From Triglochin maritima (lineage: Eukaryota > Streptophyta > Magnoliopsida > Alismatales > Juncaginaceae), in assembly GCA_963682175.1 (NCBI GenBank), contig OY821786.1, positions 33,845,501 through 33,909,500 of the forward strand: DNA of 64,000 nt. The letters run 5' to 3'. Below the pieces are notes generated by a model that did not search any database, was not told the origin of the DNA, and was given only the letters and a program-made list of their open reading frames with translations. A program made the position numbers and the translations under genes. Shown one piece after another: positions 21,431 through 33,300 of this stretch. Within the stretch, counting starts at the first letter, position 1. Each line of letters opens with the position of its first letter.

Positions 21431-22995
21431 TAACTTAATCCGTACATAAATAAAACTTATTCCGGACAGAAATTAACGTAATCCGGACAGACAAACAATG
21501 TAATCCGGACAGCCTAAGTACGTCTTCCGGACATACTAGTCACTTAATCCGGACATAAATAAAACGTAATCCGGACATTGATGAATCGTAATCCGGACGG
21601 ACATATAACGTAATCGGGACATACTGGTAACTTAATCCGGACATAAATAAAACTTATTCCGGACAGAAATTAACGTAATCCGGACAGACAAACAATGTAA
21701 TCCGGACAGCCTAAGTACGTCTTCCAGACATACTAGTCACTTAATCCGGACATAAATAAAACGTAATCCGGACATTGATGAATCGTAATCCGGACGGACA
21801 TATAACGTAATCCGGACATACTGGTAACTTAATCCGGACATAAATAAAACTTATTCCGGACAGAAATTAACGTAATCCGGACAGACAAACAATGTAATCC
21901 GGACAGCCTAAGTACGTATTCCGGACATACTGGTCACTTAATCCGGACATAAATAAAACGTAATCCGAACATTGATGAATCGTAATCCGGACGGACATAT
22001 AACGTAATCCGGACATACTGGTAACTTAATCCGGACATAAATAAAACTTATTCCGGACAGAAATTAACGTAATCCGGACAGACAAACAATGTAATTCGGA
22101 CAGCCTAATTACGTATTCCGGACATAAATAAAACTTAATCCGGACATAAATAAAACTTAATCCGGACAGACAAACAATGTAATCCGGACAGCCTAAGTAC
22201 GTATTCCGGACATACTGGTCACTTAATCCGGACATAAATAAAACGTAATCCGAACATTGATGAATCGTAATCCGGACGGACATATAACGTAATCCGGACA
22301 TACTGGTAACTTAATCCGGACATAAATAAAACTTATTCCGGACAGAAATTAACGTAATCCGGACAGACAAAGAATGTAATCCGGACAGCCTAAGTACGTC
22401 TTCCGGACATACAAGTCACTTAATCCAGACATAAATAAAACGTAATCCGGACATTGATGAATCGTAATCCGGACGGACATATAACGTAATCCGGACATAC
22501 TGGTAACTTAATCCGGACATAAATAAAACTTATTCCGGACAGAAATTAACGTAATCCGGACAGACAAACAATATAATCCGGACAGCCTAAGTACGTATTC
22601 CGGACATACTGGTCACTTAATCCGGACATAAATAAAACGTAATCCGGACATTGATGAATCGTAATCCGGACGGACATATAACGTAATCCGGACATACTGG
22701 TAACTTAATCCGGACATAAATAAAACTTATTCCGGACAGAAATTAACGTAATCCGGACAGACAAACAATGTAATTCGGACAGCCTAATTACGTATTCCGG
22801 ACATAAATAAAACTTAATCCGGACATAAATAAAACTTAATCCGGACAGAAATTAACGTAATCCGGACAGACAAACAATATAATCCGGACAGCCTAAGTAC
22901 GTCTTCCGGACATACAAGTCACTTAATCCGGACATAAATAAAACGTAATCCGGACATTGATGAATCGTAATCCGGACGGACATATAACGTAATCA
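21430..22995 (+). repeat. Tandem array of 22-bp TCCGGA monomers in 197-bp higher-order units
   Basis: Monomers of about 22 bp with a shared YTTAATCCGGACA or CGTAATCCGGACA core repeat head to tail. Nine variant monomers form a 197-bp unit. The TAACTTAATCC marker falls at 21431, 21628, 21825, 22022, 22307, 22504 and 22701, spacing 197 everywhere except one 285-bp step with four extra monomers. Identity between units is very high, with scattered single changes. The core TCCGGA is palindromic. Open frames across the array on the minus strand are only by-products of the period. Confidence 0.95.
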
Positions 22996-23171
22996 GGGCA
23001 GACATACAACAAACCAAAATTACTTAAATATATTTTTGTCGCCATCAGAAATTAATTCACAAACGAACAAGCAAAGAAATGGTTGAATCTTATGCAATAA
23101 TACGGACAGACATACAATGACTTTCAACAAAATTACATAGGAATAATTCCAACCAAGGACAAATACAATAA

Positions 23172-25566
23172 TCAAGGAGGAACTCCCTCGTAATGCAAAT
23201 TCATGTCCCAGTCATCGAAATCGTGATCCCCCGGTTTGGGTGTTGCAGGGTGTAACGGGGGTAGAACCTTCTTCCTGATGATTTTCTTAACGTTACTTTT
23301 AATTATTTTCTCAGACAAAGAAATCCGTCGTTTGCTCGGCGGTCTGCCTTTCCGTCTTGTCTTATCTGGATTGAGAATGGATGTACCATCGAACACAGGA
23401 TCAGGTCGTTGCATACGTTCCTTAAGCAACTCAAGTGCCTCTACCGCCTGAAGATATCTGTCGTTTGAGTCGAAAACGGCCTCGGCGATCCAAACCGCAC
23501 GAACCATTATGTCGTCGTGGCGACGAAGCGCATCGTTCCCCGTTATGCCACTTTGAAGGGGAAACTTGACTCCATAGCTCCTTCGGATATCCTTCCTCTA
23601 TCGGTGGACGATGTAAGACTCGGGGAGCAACGCGTTTGGACGTATTCGGGCAATAACAACATAAACGTGACAACATAGGATACCGACGTGATCAAACATT
23701 CTGCAATCGCATACCCACTTCTCATCTCTAATTTGCACTGTGAACCGTTTCGACAATGGGAGGATATGTGTCAATACATGTTCGGTCACGTTGAAGTGCA
23801 ATGTGTCGTCCTCGTTGAACTCATCCTTGATGTCGCAATATATCATCTTCCCAATTTCTAACTGCACCTTCTTGAAGACACCCACCGTATACAACTCGCT
23901 CAATTGCCTCTCGAATGGATATTTCGAAATCAATTGCGGAGCCTTATGTTGACAATCGAAATCAGACTGAGCTTCATTCTCATACTTGTGGCGTACTGCG
24001 AGTTCGTATTGTTTCACGAACTGCTTAAGTGTCGTCCTTGATGTGAGGTACTTATCGAAGAAGGCGTTCATACCCTCACTTCTCTGGGTTGATGTCATTC
24101 CTGCGGAAAAACAATCCCGCCAAAATGCAGGTACCCAGTGCTCTCGAATTGCATAAATGGATCAGAGCCAATTATTGTCGTGGAACTCGAAATCATCTAG
24201 AAAACCTTGCCAATTCCGCTCGAATTCTGCCGGAGTCTTGGAATCGAATACACAGTTGTTGAGGTCAAACAACGTATGCTCCCGGTACTTCGTGGGCAGC
24301 TTCACAGGGGCCTTATTCATTATGTGTCATATACAAAATCGGTGCCGCGCTTCAGGGAACACAGTCCTCACAACCGCAGCTATGGCGCCACATTGGTCTG
24401 TTATGATCGCCGGGGGCCTTGTATCTTCACACAACGCGATCAAGATAAAAACATATGTTAATCCGGACAGAAATAACGTAAACCAGACAGACGTCAAGGG
24501 TAAACCGGACGAGCAAAAAACGTAAACCGGACAGACGTAAGGGATAAACCGGACGAGCAAAAGACGTAAACCGGACAGACGTAAAGGGTAACCGGACAAG
24601 CACATAACGTAAAACGGACAAAGCCGGACAAAATAAAACACGTACCGTTCATGCACGTCAACCATGTTTGGAACAACCAAATGTAATTTTGTGTCGTCTC
24701 GGAAGAGAGGAGTGCGCAACCCAGTAGGACGGACTGGTAGTGGTGATTTACCCCCACAAATGGGGTAAAAGGCATGTCATACTTGTTTGTTATGTATGTT
24801 GTGTCGAAACATATTGCATCTCCAAAGTAAGAACACATTTCGTAGTCTGCCTTCGTCGTCCATATCCATTACGTAAAAGAAGCGGGAATCATTCTTCTAC
24901 ATCCTGATGAAATAATCTTGGATAGCTTACGCATCTCCTGGTCCCATTTTGAGGTTTCTAACCTCGTTCACAACATTCCTGCGAAACATAATTTTTATGA
25001 CAAAGCTAAATGCGTAACTTCAACCAGGTTAAGTGGAGAATAAATAACCTTAGGTCCCGTTCGTTGAAAGACAATTTATCGTGACCTCCAGCTTCGACCA
25101 CAAAAGATTGCATGGTCTTGGCGGCAGATATACCGGCAGCATCATTGCACGAAATGCGTGCTCTGGCGGACTCCGGGACGGATCGTTTTTGTCGGAGGAA
25201 GCGCATCTGGTCTTTCGACAGCATGACGTGATTATGTTCGAGATCTACGTAGTTAATTACGTAGCCTCTGGATGGATTACCGGAGACCCTAATCCGAGCA
25301 GTGCATTCGACCCTACCGGATAACCTATGTTTCGGTCTACCTTCACCTTGGTTTCCGGGAGCATTACCCTCCTTTGAGCAAGTAAGAGTGACCCGTATTA
25401 CAACACCATGACCGTAATGAGATTGTCTTATCTTCACACCAAAACAACAGGAATCGGCGTATGAAACGTAAAATGCTTTGGCTTCTTCGAAGGAAGGAAA
25501 ATTCATCATCACTTGAGGGACGTTGGAGGCATGAGCCGGCTGTGAGGACACATTTACGAGTGCCAT
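23172..25566 (-). pseudogene. FAR1/FHY3-like MULE transposase, five stop codons
   Basis: Reading from ATG at 25566, the first exon has a FAR1 DNA-binding region (FPSFEEAKAFYVSYADSCCF, then a basic stretch ending DLEHNHVMLSKDQMRFLR). After an intron (donor after LNERDLR-type sequence near 25047, acceptor near 24978) come the MULE transposase core with FDTTYITNKYDMPFTPFVGV and AIITDQCGAIAAVVRTVFPE, another intron holding array monomers (24455..24640), then QRSEGMNAFFDKYL, and a SWIM zinc finger WVCDCRMFDHVGILCCHVY. The end is a basic tail (GRPPSKRR) before TAA/TGA at 23172. Stops occur at 24929..24927, 24899..24897, 24329..24327, 24164..24162 and 23600..23598, and a short frame-changing deletion lies near 24866. 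Everything downstream of 24329 is otherwise in one frame. It is a dead relative of the FAR1 transcription-factor family. Confidence 0.85.
24455..24640. repeat. TCCGGA-type monomers inside the transposase intron
   Basis: About eight degenerate monomers (AACCGGACAGACGTAAGGGT, GGACGAGCAAAAAACGTAAA types) of the same ~20..24-bp class as the main array occupy the intron that interrupts the transposase between TWLTCMN and TRPPAIITDQ. Confidence 0.8.
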
Positions 25567-25771
25567 TACAGTACAACAATAATGGAGGAAGGAGAGAAGA
25601 AGGAATGGTTCGTAGGATCGGAATAACCTAGACACTCATATTTGTATCTCCGTGAAGCGTCAAAGAATAAGAAAGAAGACGGAGGACGTGCTGATTTGAA
25701 AAGCATTAAATGCGATGGTGGACGCATCGGGAAAATAAAACAACAGCAAAAAAATTCAGGAGTAAGTAGTA

Positions 25772-25870
25772 CGTCTGTCCGGAATAAGTGTTCCAACTGT
25801 CCGGCATAAATAGTAACTGTGTCCGGAATAAGTTATGCGCTTGTCCAGAAACTAAAGAAAATGACTGATG
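25772..25870. repeat. TCCGG monomers upstream of the transposase
   Basis: Four or five monomers containing TGTCCGGAATAAGT, TGTCCGGCATAAATAG and similar words lie ~200 bp upstream of the transposase start codon, on the outer side of the element. Confidence 0.75.
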
Positions 25871-26179
25871 TGTGTGTCCGAAAAAAAATGAATTTATTAA
25901 TAAAGAGAAGGGAAAAAAATAGGAGGACGAATGTTGAGTAACTAGTCTTCAGTCTGTGTAGGAGCGACAAAATGAAGTGAGTGATTTGAGACGCATTAAT
26001 GAGGGATGGAGAAATTTGTACGAAACGAAGAATAAACTAAACAAAGAAATTGTTTCTGGGGAGAGTGCGCACTCAGCCGCGTCTGCTGACTGGGTTGCCC
26101 ACATCAACCAGTGTGCTGACTGGGTTAGCAACGTCCGTGACGCGAGCGTTCAACAAACATTTCCCAATTAATTATTAAA

Positions 26180-27531
26180 CACAGAGTAGTAAAAAAGAAC
26201 CCAACCCTCTCACTCTTTCTCGGAGGCTCTGAATTCCATCAAAAGAGGTGGAATTTAGTTTTTTACGCGTTTGGTCATTCCAATTAATACAGAATGATAA
26301 TATTACATTTCAAATACGATCATATGCATAATATTATACACTTTTTGTGGTTTCCATAAGAGCTCCCAATTATATGTTATATATAATGTTTTTGGTAATT
26401 GTTGTGCTAAAGTGACATTTGTTCAAGCATGTCCTAAAGTGACATATTTGTTCAAGCAAGATAATGTAAATCATGTAATTTACAAATTGCGGATTTTGAG
26501 AAACCCATAAGATAAGAATTATGAATATCGCATGATTGACGTACCCCACTTTTTCCAGAAAAGAAACTTCCAAAGGAGCTTTTGAGTAGGAGCGTAAATG
26601 GAGCGGTATAGTCATACTTGTATCCATACCTACCTAACTAAACGGGTACGAGTATATATCTATTTAAATATTATGGTACATGTACGTGCCCATGCTCATT
26701 TATTAAACGAGCACATGGGATACAACGGGTATTGCAGGTATAATTTTGTTAACAAAATGTGTACTTTTGCTAACAAAACGTAATCTGTAAGAATTTAATC
26801 ATCGGATGAGAAATATTTAACCCAAAAAGATGTTAAATTTACTGTTTTCGAGATTATAAATTAAACCAAAACGATGAGAAAATCACCAATTTTCTGGCAA
26901 ACAAACATCGAAACAACCACTTTTGAAAAACAACCTTACTTTTGAGAGAAACAACACTAGACTCGTTGCCTACCATATTTTGACTGTCAGTTTGGAGTCC
27001 AAATTGAAATCGACAGATCTAATGTCAGTTCATTACACGAAACTCGACAACTAGGATACTAACTTCTCAAATTTAGAAAATTTTCCACCAGCCAAGAGTA
27101 TGTACAGCCAGTTTGGAGCCCAAACTGAATGCAACATTATATTTGTCAAGTTCATTACACGGAACTCGACAACTAGGATGCGTAAACTCAACATTATGGA
27201 TGCCGAAATATGCATGAACTCAGCGTTAAATTGAACTCAGGCTACCAAAATAAGCTCGGTTACTAACAGCCATTTTAGTGTGTAAAGAGGGTTTACCAAT
27301 GAAACTCCCGACCTTTGGAAACCATATTCTAAACACAACAAATACACATGAGACGTTATGCTAGGCACCCAAAACGATAATCTATAAAAAGGTTAATTTC
27401 GATTTGAGACAACAATATTGCAAAAGAGACAGCCACCATCAATTAAAGTTCTGCAACCAACACCTTTAACACTGGCATCACAACTAGATTCAGAACTGTT
27501 TAGAAAAAAGATAAATGGGCACTCAGTTACA
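26180..27531. other. Intergenic, no gene seen
   Basis: AT-rich spacer downstream of prefoldin subunit 4. It includes two related phrases CAGTTTGGAGYCCAAAYTGAA with GAACTCGACAACTAGGAT (near 26990..27060 and 27110..27180), a short tandem duplication of about 120 bp. No coding region or RNA gene is recognised. Confidence 0.35.
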
Positions 27532-29537
27532 TTAATCCTCCTCCAAGTTGATGGAATCTTTAAATTTTCCATACAAAATCTTCTTCAGTTCGGCAATTTG
27601 CGAGAGCACGCTTTCCTTCTCTTCCTCGAGCTTCTGCAACTGCTTACTAGCTGCCTTCTCCATCTCCTCCAATCTGTTCTCCACTTCATCCCTTGGCATG
27701 TGAGCAAAGACTTCTCCTATCTGAAACCTCAGAACATCCTCATCCGAAATCATCAACTCGTTGGTTGCATCTTCTAGATTTTCATTTGTTTCCTACATTA
27801 AACGAGAATCCATGACATCCCTTTGAAGAACTTGTTTGAAATGCTTGAAAATGTTGCCCATTCAGGAAAACTTTGGCATTTGGTTTAAACATGGTGGGAT
27901 TTAAAAAGAGATAGGGTGCACACAAAGACCTCAAAAAGAACAATAAATGGGTAGGTGGGTGGCATGTTATTGCCTTGTTGGAAGTAGGAAGCAACCCTTG
28001 CTATGAGATTTAGTAATAGAAGTATACGCAAGGATACAATCAACCCTAAACTATGACACATTAAGAGATGGCTCAGTTAGTCACCGTGGAGTCCCCCACC
28101 AAAGGTTGTAGGCTTACGTTCGCTTCACTAACTAAAGAAATAGTAATGCTTCGGAAAAAAAACCACAAACTATAGACAAAGGTTGTTGGACTCCGTATAA
28201 AATGGACGAGTACATTGTAATACATGGTAACTACTACAGTTTGTACTAATCTCTAGAAATATATTCATTACAGCCTTAATAACCTACAGTTGCTAAGGGC
28301 ATGTGTGGAACTAAGTTTAGAAAGTTGAGTTTTGCAAATTTCTGTTCAAGTTGAAAAGATTGTTACAAATGGACTTGAAACACATGCCATTTGAAACATA
28401 ACGAGTAGATAATGTTACAAAACTCTTTGAAACTTTAAAGAAAGAAAAAAGACAAAAAAAGTTGCGCCTTCAGCCTTCCCTTAGACCCATTGTCATTTAT
28501 AACAACAGAAGGCAATTTTTCCACACCCAACATGCCCAAATATTTTTGCTAAGCCACTCATACCCACACCCTATTTATGAGATCACACCATATATTCATT
28601 AACTTTCAAGAACATAAAAGGAACCCCAGCCCACATGCTTCCAATTTCCATAGATTGAATAAGCACACCGTAGTATCAGATTACATCGTAACTACATTAA
28701 CTAAAACACTCCTACCCCAGACTCCAAATTCCACAACCATACAAAGGTTCCGTCAACATCTTATAACAGATGAACAAAAGCACACATTTCAAGTTACAAC
28801 ATTCCACTAAGATCAACCACATGAACAACCGCACGCTACAAATTCTACTTCATCTAATTTCACTAACTTCCAAATATATAAGCACTCCTATCCCTAACGA
28901 ACTCCCAAAATACAACATACACCAACCAAATGTCCATTTGGGATCACATTTTGATAATCATATTCTAAAACCAATCCAAGTCTTTGAATCAATTCCTAAA
29001 CATGAATACTCTTGCCTTAGTAGACATTTTGATACAGATTTCTAAAAATCTAACCAAGTCTCGAAATTAGTTCCCAAACGTACTCTTGCCTTAGTATAAA
29101 CATTCTAAGTTTTCAGACGTCAATCGTAAATAACATTCTAACTCTTGATTTTCGGGAACCAATACCCGATCATACAAATGCGATTCCAAACAGAACCTAA
29201 ACGTCAAATTTTAAGTGTCTTTTCTCATAACACCAATTCGCACCCTAAAAGACAAAATTCAACGCGAAAACCGAAACCGGAAAAGGGTTTCGGTTACTGA
29301 AGAATACCTTGGCGACCTTGATCTCGTCCTCGAGCTCGTGGAACCGGTTGTTCAACCTCCCAAACCTGTTTATGTTCTGTTGGTCCTCCCACGTCACTTG
29401 TGCGTCCGACGATCCGCCTCCCTGCGCGCACGGAAACGTTAGCCAAACTTCGGATTTGAGCTCGAATTGGAAGAAAGTTGGAATCTTTAAGGAAGTGGAA
29501 TAGTAGAATTAGGGTTAGGGTTTGTTACCTGTTGCAT
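27532..29537 (-). CDS. PFD4: Prefoldin subunit 4
   Basis: Three exons on the minus strand: 29537..29529 (only ATG CAA CAG), 29421..29308 and 27792..27532, all with GT..AG borders and phase 0. The protein has 127 residues. It shows the beta-class prefoldin layout: an N-terminal coiled coil ([20 protein letters not shown] then [20 protein letters not shown]), a short beta hairpin region around [20 protein letters not shown], and a C-terminal coiled coil ([20 protein letters not shown]) with an acidic end NLEED. Prefoldin is a cytosolic hexamer that delivers unfolded actin and tubulin to the CCT chaperonin, and plant prefoldin also acts in the nucleus. The first intron is tiny (107 bp) and the second is 1.5 kb. 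It is divergent from SEC20, with about 850 bp between start codons. No defects seen. Confidence 0.93.
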
Positions 29538-30388
29538 CGTGTAGTGGACGGAGACGAAGGGGGAGGGTTTGGGTCTGGGGTTGAAATTGAAATTCGTGGG
29601 AGTATTTGCACTTTTCCATCAAAGTTTTAGATCTGTATCTACATTTTACTTTACTCTACCATTTCTTTCGAAACATAGCCGACTCTGACACTTGTTTGTA
29701 CCTAATTAGGTGTTACTTTGTTGTTCGTTTGGTAAATGAACTTGAAAATATATTTTCATGTCTTTTTTTTTGTCGGTAACTGTAGGTAAACGATAAAAAC
29801 AAATTACTAGTAATACCAAAGCAAACATCAAAAATTAGTGTGACATCTGACAATAAGTACATATGAAAGATATATAAAAAACCCTAAAATTTTAACATTA
29901 GAGGAAAACTTATGGTCGAAGGGAGATGGAGGAGATATTATAGTTCAAAGTGCGTTGATTTACCTATGTTGGAAAACTTCGAAGAGGTGTGAATTTGTTT
30001 TTCCGATGTGACTTTCTCGGTGATTGGTTTGTTAAAAAAAAGTTCAGTATTTTTCTCTACAAGATTGTGAATAGTTTGCAAGAAAATAATGTAAAACTAA
30101 AAGAATCAAATTCTAAGAATTTAGAATGATTTCTTGTGTTTTAATTTGCATAAAAACTTAATAAAAATTTGGACAAATATAATTTTAAGAATTTCACAAT
30201 CTTATAATTTTTGTATTCACGTGACTTTTCCACCCACCTCCACTTTAAAATGGAGCCCAAAGAAGGGCGTCCACCAATGATTAGCCTTTTATTAGGAAGT
30301 GGAAGTGGAATTTGGGTGCAAACTGCAATATTCCCACGTCTCCAACCCCAAGAAGCCGAAACTCCGTCGAATTCCCCCAAATCCGTCA
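29538..30388. promoter_or_regulatory. Shared upstream region of divergent PFD4 and SEC20
   Basis: About 850 bp separate the two start codons, so both promoters must lie here or overlap the leaders. The SEC20 side ends in a C-rich leader; the middle is AT-rich. I cannot assign a TATA box or factor sites with confidence. A plant telobox-like AAACCCTAA word occurs in the PFD4 first intron next to the start. Confidence 0.4.
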
Positions 30389-33300
30389 ATGTCGGAGGAC
30401 GAGGTCGAATCCGCGGTGTCGAAATCGAAAGCGAAGTGGGCCCAAACGGTCGCCGAAACCCTAGAGAATGCGTCGAGGATCCGATCCTGTGGCGTCGGCG
30501 GCACGGAGGAGGCAGCGTCCCTCCCCCGCCTCAACGCCGCCGCCCAGGACGGCCTCGCCTTGCTCCGCTCCCTCCAGTTTCGCCTCGACCTCCTCGCGCC
30601 GCAGATGCCCACCCCCGATGGGGTCTCCGACGCCGAGGGGGTCCTCCGGACGTGGAAGGACGAGTACAAGAGGTATAAAGTTTCGATATTTCGTGGCTTC
30701 TAGTTTTTAGTGGTCAGACTTCATGTCCGTTTATTTTGACGTAAAATCTGATCAAATCTTGGAATCAGTTCCCAAATGGACGTTGATGGATAAGGATCTG
30801 CTGTTACATGTTTTTCGCTGGTATTTGTTTTAAGAAGTGACACATCTCAATGTTCAAAAATTAGTTACTTTTGAAAAGAACGATGAAAGTAAAACATGGA
30901 GTACTGTGACTCACATTCAAAGAAAAATCAGTCTAAGTAGAATTTGAGACCATACTAACAAATCTCAAAGACCTGTGACCATGGGTACGTGTCTTAGGTT
31001 CTGTTTGGAATCATATTTTGATATTCATGTTTTTCAAATCGTGATCAAATTTTGATACAAGAGGTGGGAAGTGCCAAGATGTTAGATGTCAATTGTTAAT
31101 TGTAAATTACATTTGGTATTTGGTTTAAGCTTGTGATGTGCCAAGATGAACTTTACTGAAGGAGTACAAAATGTGGGGTTTGGGAGTTATGTTTGTGGAA
31201 AATGGAAAGTTTAGGGTTTTATTGAGCTTTTGGTTTGATTGGTGTTGTTTGGGCTTTGAATTTGAGGTTACGATGTGTTGGAGTGGACTTATTTGAAAAA
31301 TGAGTACAACAGGTGGATTTTGGGATTTGTACAGTTTTTCTTTGAATTTGTGGTTTTGAATCTTTTGATGGTTACTGTGGTTGGCGAATGTTGGGATTTT
31401 GGTTAGTTTGGTTGGGGATTTTTGTTTGATTGGTCTACTTTGACATTTGTTTTTAAGCTTGTGATGTGCTAGGTTGAACTTGTGTGGTGATCTTTTGAGT
31501 TTTTTAAACCACTAGAAGCAAGTGGGGGGTCAAATTTTTGGAATTTTAGTTTGATCGGGTCTGTTTTGGTGTTTAGATTCAAGTGCATGATAAGTTGAAT
31601 GTTTTTTAATTCAAACGTGCAATTTGTTACAATTAATGTATTGGGTTTAGGTGAACTGCTTGGTTGAAACTTGGAAGGATGAGTACAAGAGGTAGCCAGG
31701 TAGGTCTTGGGATTTGTCCTGCTTCTGTTTGGATTCATACTTCATAGTTTCGATGACTGTGGATGGTTGTGGTTTTGTTGTTTGGTCGTGGGAAAGTTGG
31801 GATTTTAGTATGTTTGTTGAATTTGTAGTCTGATGTATGATTTGGTTTTGAATTCAAGCTTATATTGTGTGTTAAAATGAACTTTTTTTGTGATTTGTGG
31901 GTGTCCTATCAAACTATTGGGAAGGAAGTTGGACTTCTGTTACTTGAAGAGCCGTTGACGTTCCTCTCGTTGAGGTTTGGCAGGATCACGGTTTTGGACT
32001 AAAATGTGGTTTTGGTGTTGAAGATGTGATTTTACAGAGTTTCTGATTGGAACATGTTTCTTGTGGTTTCTAATTCAGGTTTTCATGTTATGAGATGTGA
32101 TTAATTGTTTTCTGCCTGAAACTTGTTCAGAAAACAAGTAGCCACGTCTATTAAGCTTGATGCAGTCCCATACTGTTTGGATGCTTGTTTTATTATCTTG
32201 ATTTATACTTTTTTGGTGTAGTGTGAAAAACTTATCTTTAAAAAGCTTGAAGTGAACCTATTTGGTGATGCTTTTAGTTTACTTTTTTATTATTTCTTGT
32301 CAAATTTAATAAATATGGCATTTCATTCAGGCATTAGAAGTGATGAATTTATAGTTGATTGGTACTGGGCTTCAGATTTTTCTATAACTCTTGTTGATTC
32401 TACTATATTGTGTTGTATACTTCAGACGCCACTTGAAGATCTCCTGTGATGTGTCTAATGTCTTCTTCTGTTTGAAATATTTCAGTGTGCAGACAAAACT
32501 AAGAAGTGCCAATCTGCAAGCAAAAGATAATATAAGAAAGGCCGCTCAAGCAGAGGTGAGTGTCGGTTGCTCCTGGTATGTACCTACATTAGTTTGTAAT
32601 ATCTATCTTTTGACCACAAGTGCTTGAATAGAAGAAGTTGGCTCAATTGAAGTGGTTTGATTTACTTTCGTAAGGAATATGGGACTTATTTTGTCGAACA
32701 ATGGAAATTAGCGGCTGATGAATTTTCATTATTGGCACATGTTGTCAGTTGGTATTTAGGTGGTCTTGCTTCCAACTTTTGTGGCTTTATTCTAATGCTA
32801 AAATAAAACACTTCCGTACTTCAAATTTAGACATGAAGAAGGAATTGTCACACTTTTTTGTGTGGAGCAGTCTTCAGCCATGGTAAACCTACCATTGTGC
32901 TTCCAAAATGTGGATAAGATGTTGCTGCCGTGTTTTGAATGCCATGTTAAGTTCTTATTTTTCCGCTTATTAGACGAATCATCGTTAATTCATCACCACA
33001 TCCTTTTGGTGTGATAAAGCTAAAACTTTGTATGGATGATAAAGTTTATAGAATGACCTAAAAATAAGATATAACAAAAAAATGCTAATTAATTTTGTCT
33101 GTGTTCTTTTACTCTGCTTTCTTTATTTCATTCCTGAAAATTTATGGTACTGGTATTGGTTGCAGAGGGAACTCCTACTAGGAGCTGGTGAAGAATCTAC
33201 CATACGTAGACGTAATTTGCAGTATGTATCTCTTTATTTTAGTTTTAGGCAGTACTTTCATTGTCAGAAAATTAAAATGGACTAATATCATATCAATAGT

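Larger units (their letters stand above)
20390..26180. mobile_element. FAR1-type Mutator-like element with PMD/DUF1985-like gene and TCCGGA array (ends approximate)
   Basis: It contains two inward-reading genes, a PMD/DUF1985-like one on the plus strand and a FAR1-like transposase on the minus strand, separated by a satellite-like array. Both outer flanks contain related GC-rich blocks: GACGCGCGCGTCCGTTGACG and CAGTCAGC near 20417..20455, and, in reverse, CGTCCGTGACGCGAGCG with CTGACTGG copies near 26080..26150. These may be the subterminal regions of inverted ends, but I could not align a clean terminal repeat or a 9-bp duplication. Confidence 0.55.

Noticed and set aside
22026..22301. Open frame with repeating MSGL/VRIT peptide across the array
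   Set aside because: It is produced by the 22-bp satellite (three monomers keep frame); no domain, start context or conservation outside the repeat.
28070..28170. Possible SINE in PFD4 intron 2 (GGCTCAGTTAGTCACCGTGG, GGTTGTAGGCTT)
   Set aside because: Only weak tRNA-like words, no tail or target duplication found.
30211..30710. Other long frames over SEC20 exon 1 on both strands
   Set aside because: GC-rich exon gives overlapping open frames; only the frame starting MSEDEVES continues through spliced exons into a Sec20 protein.
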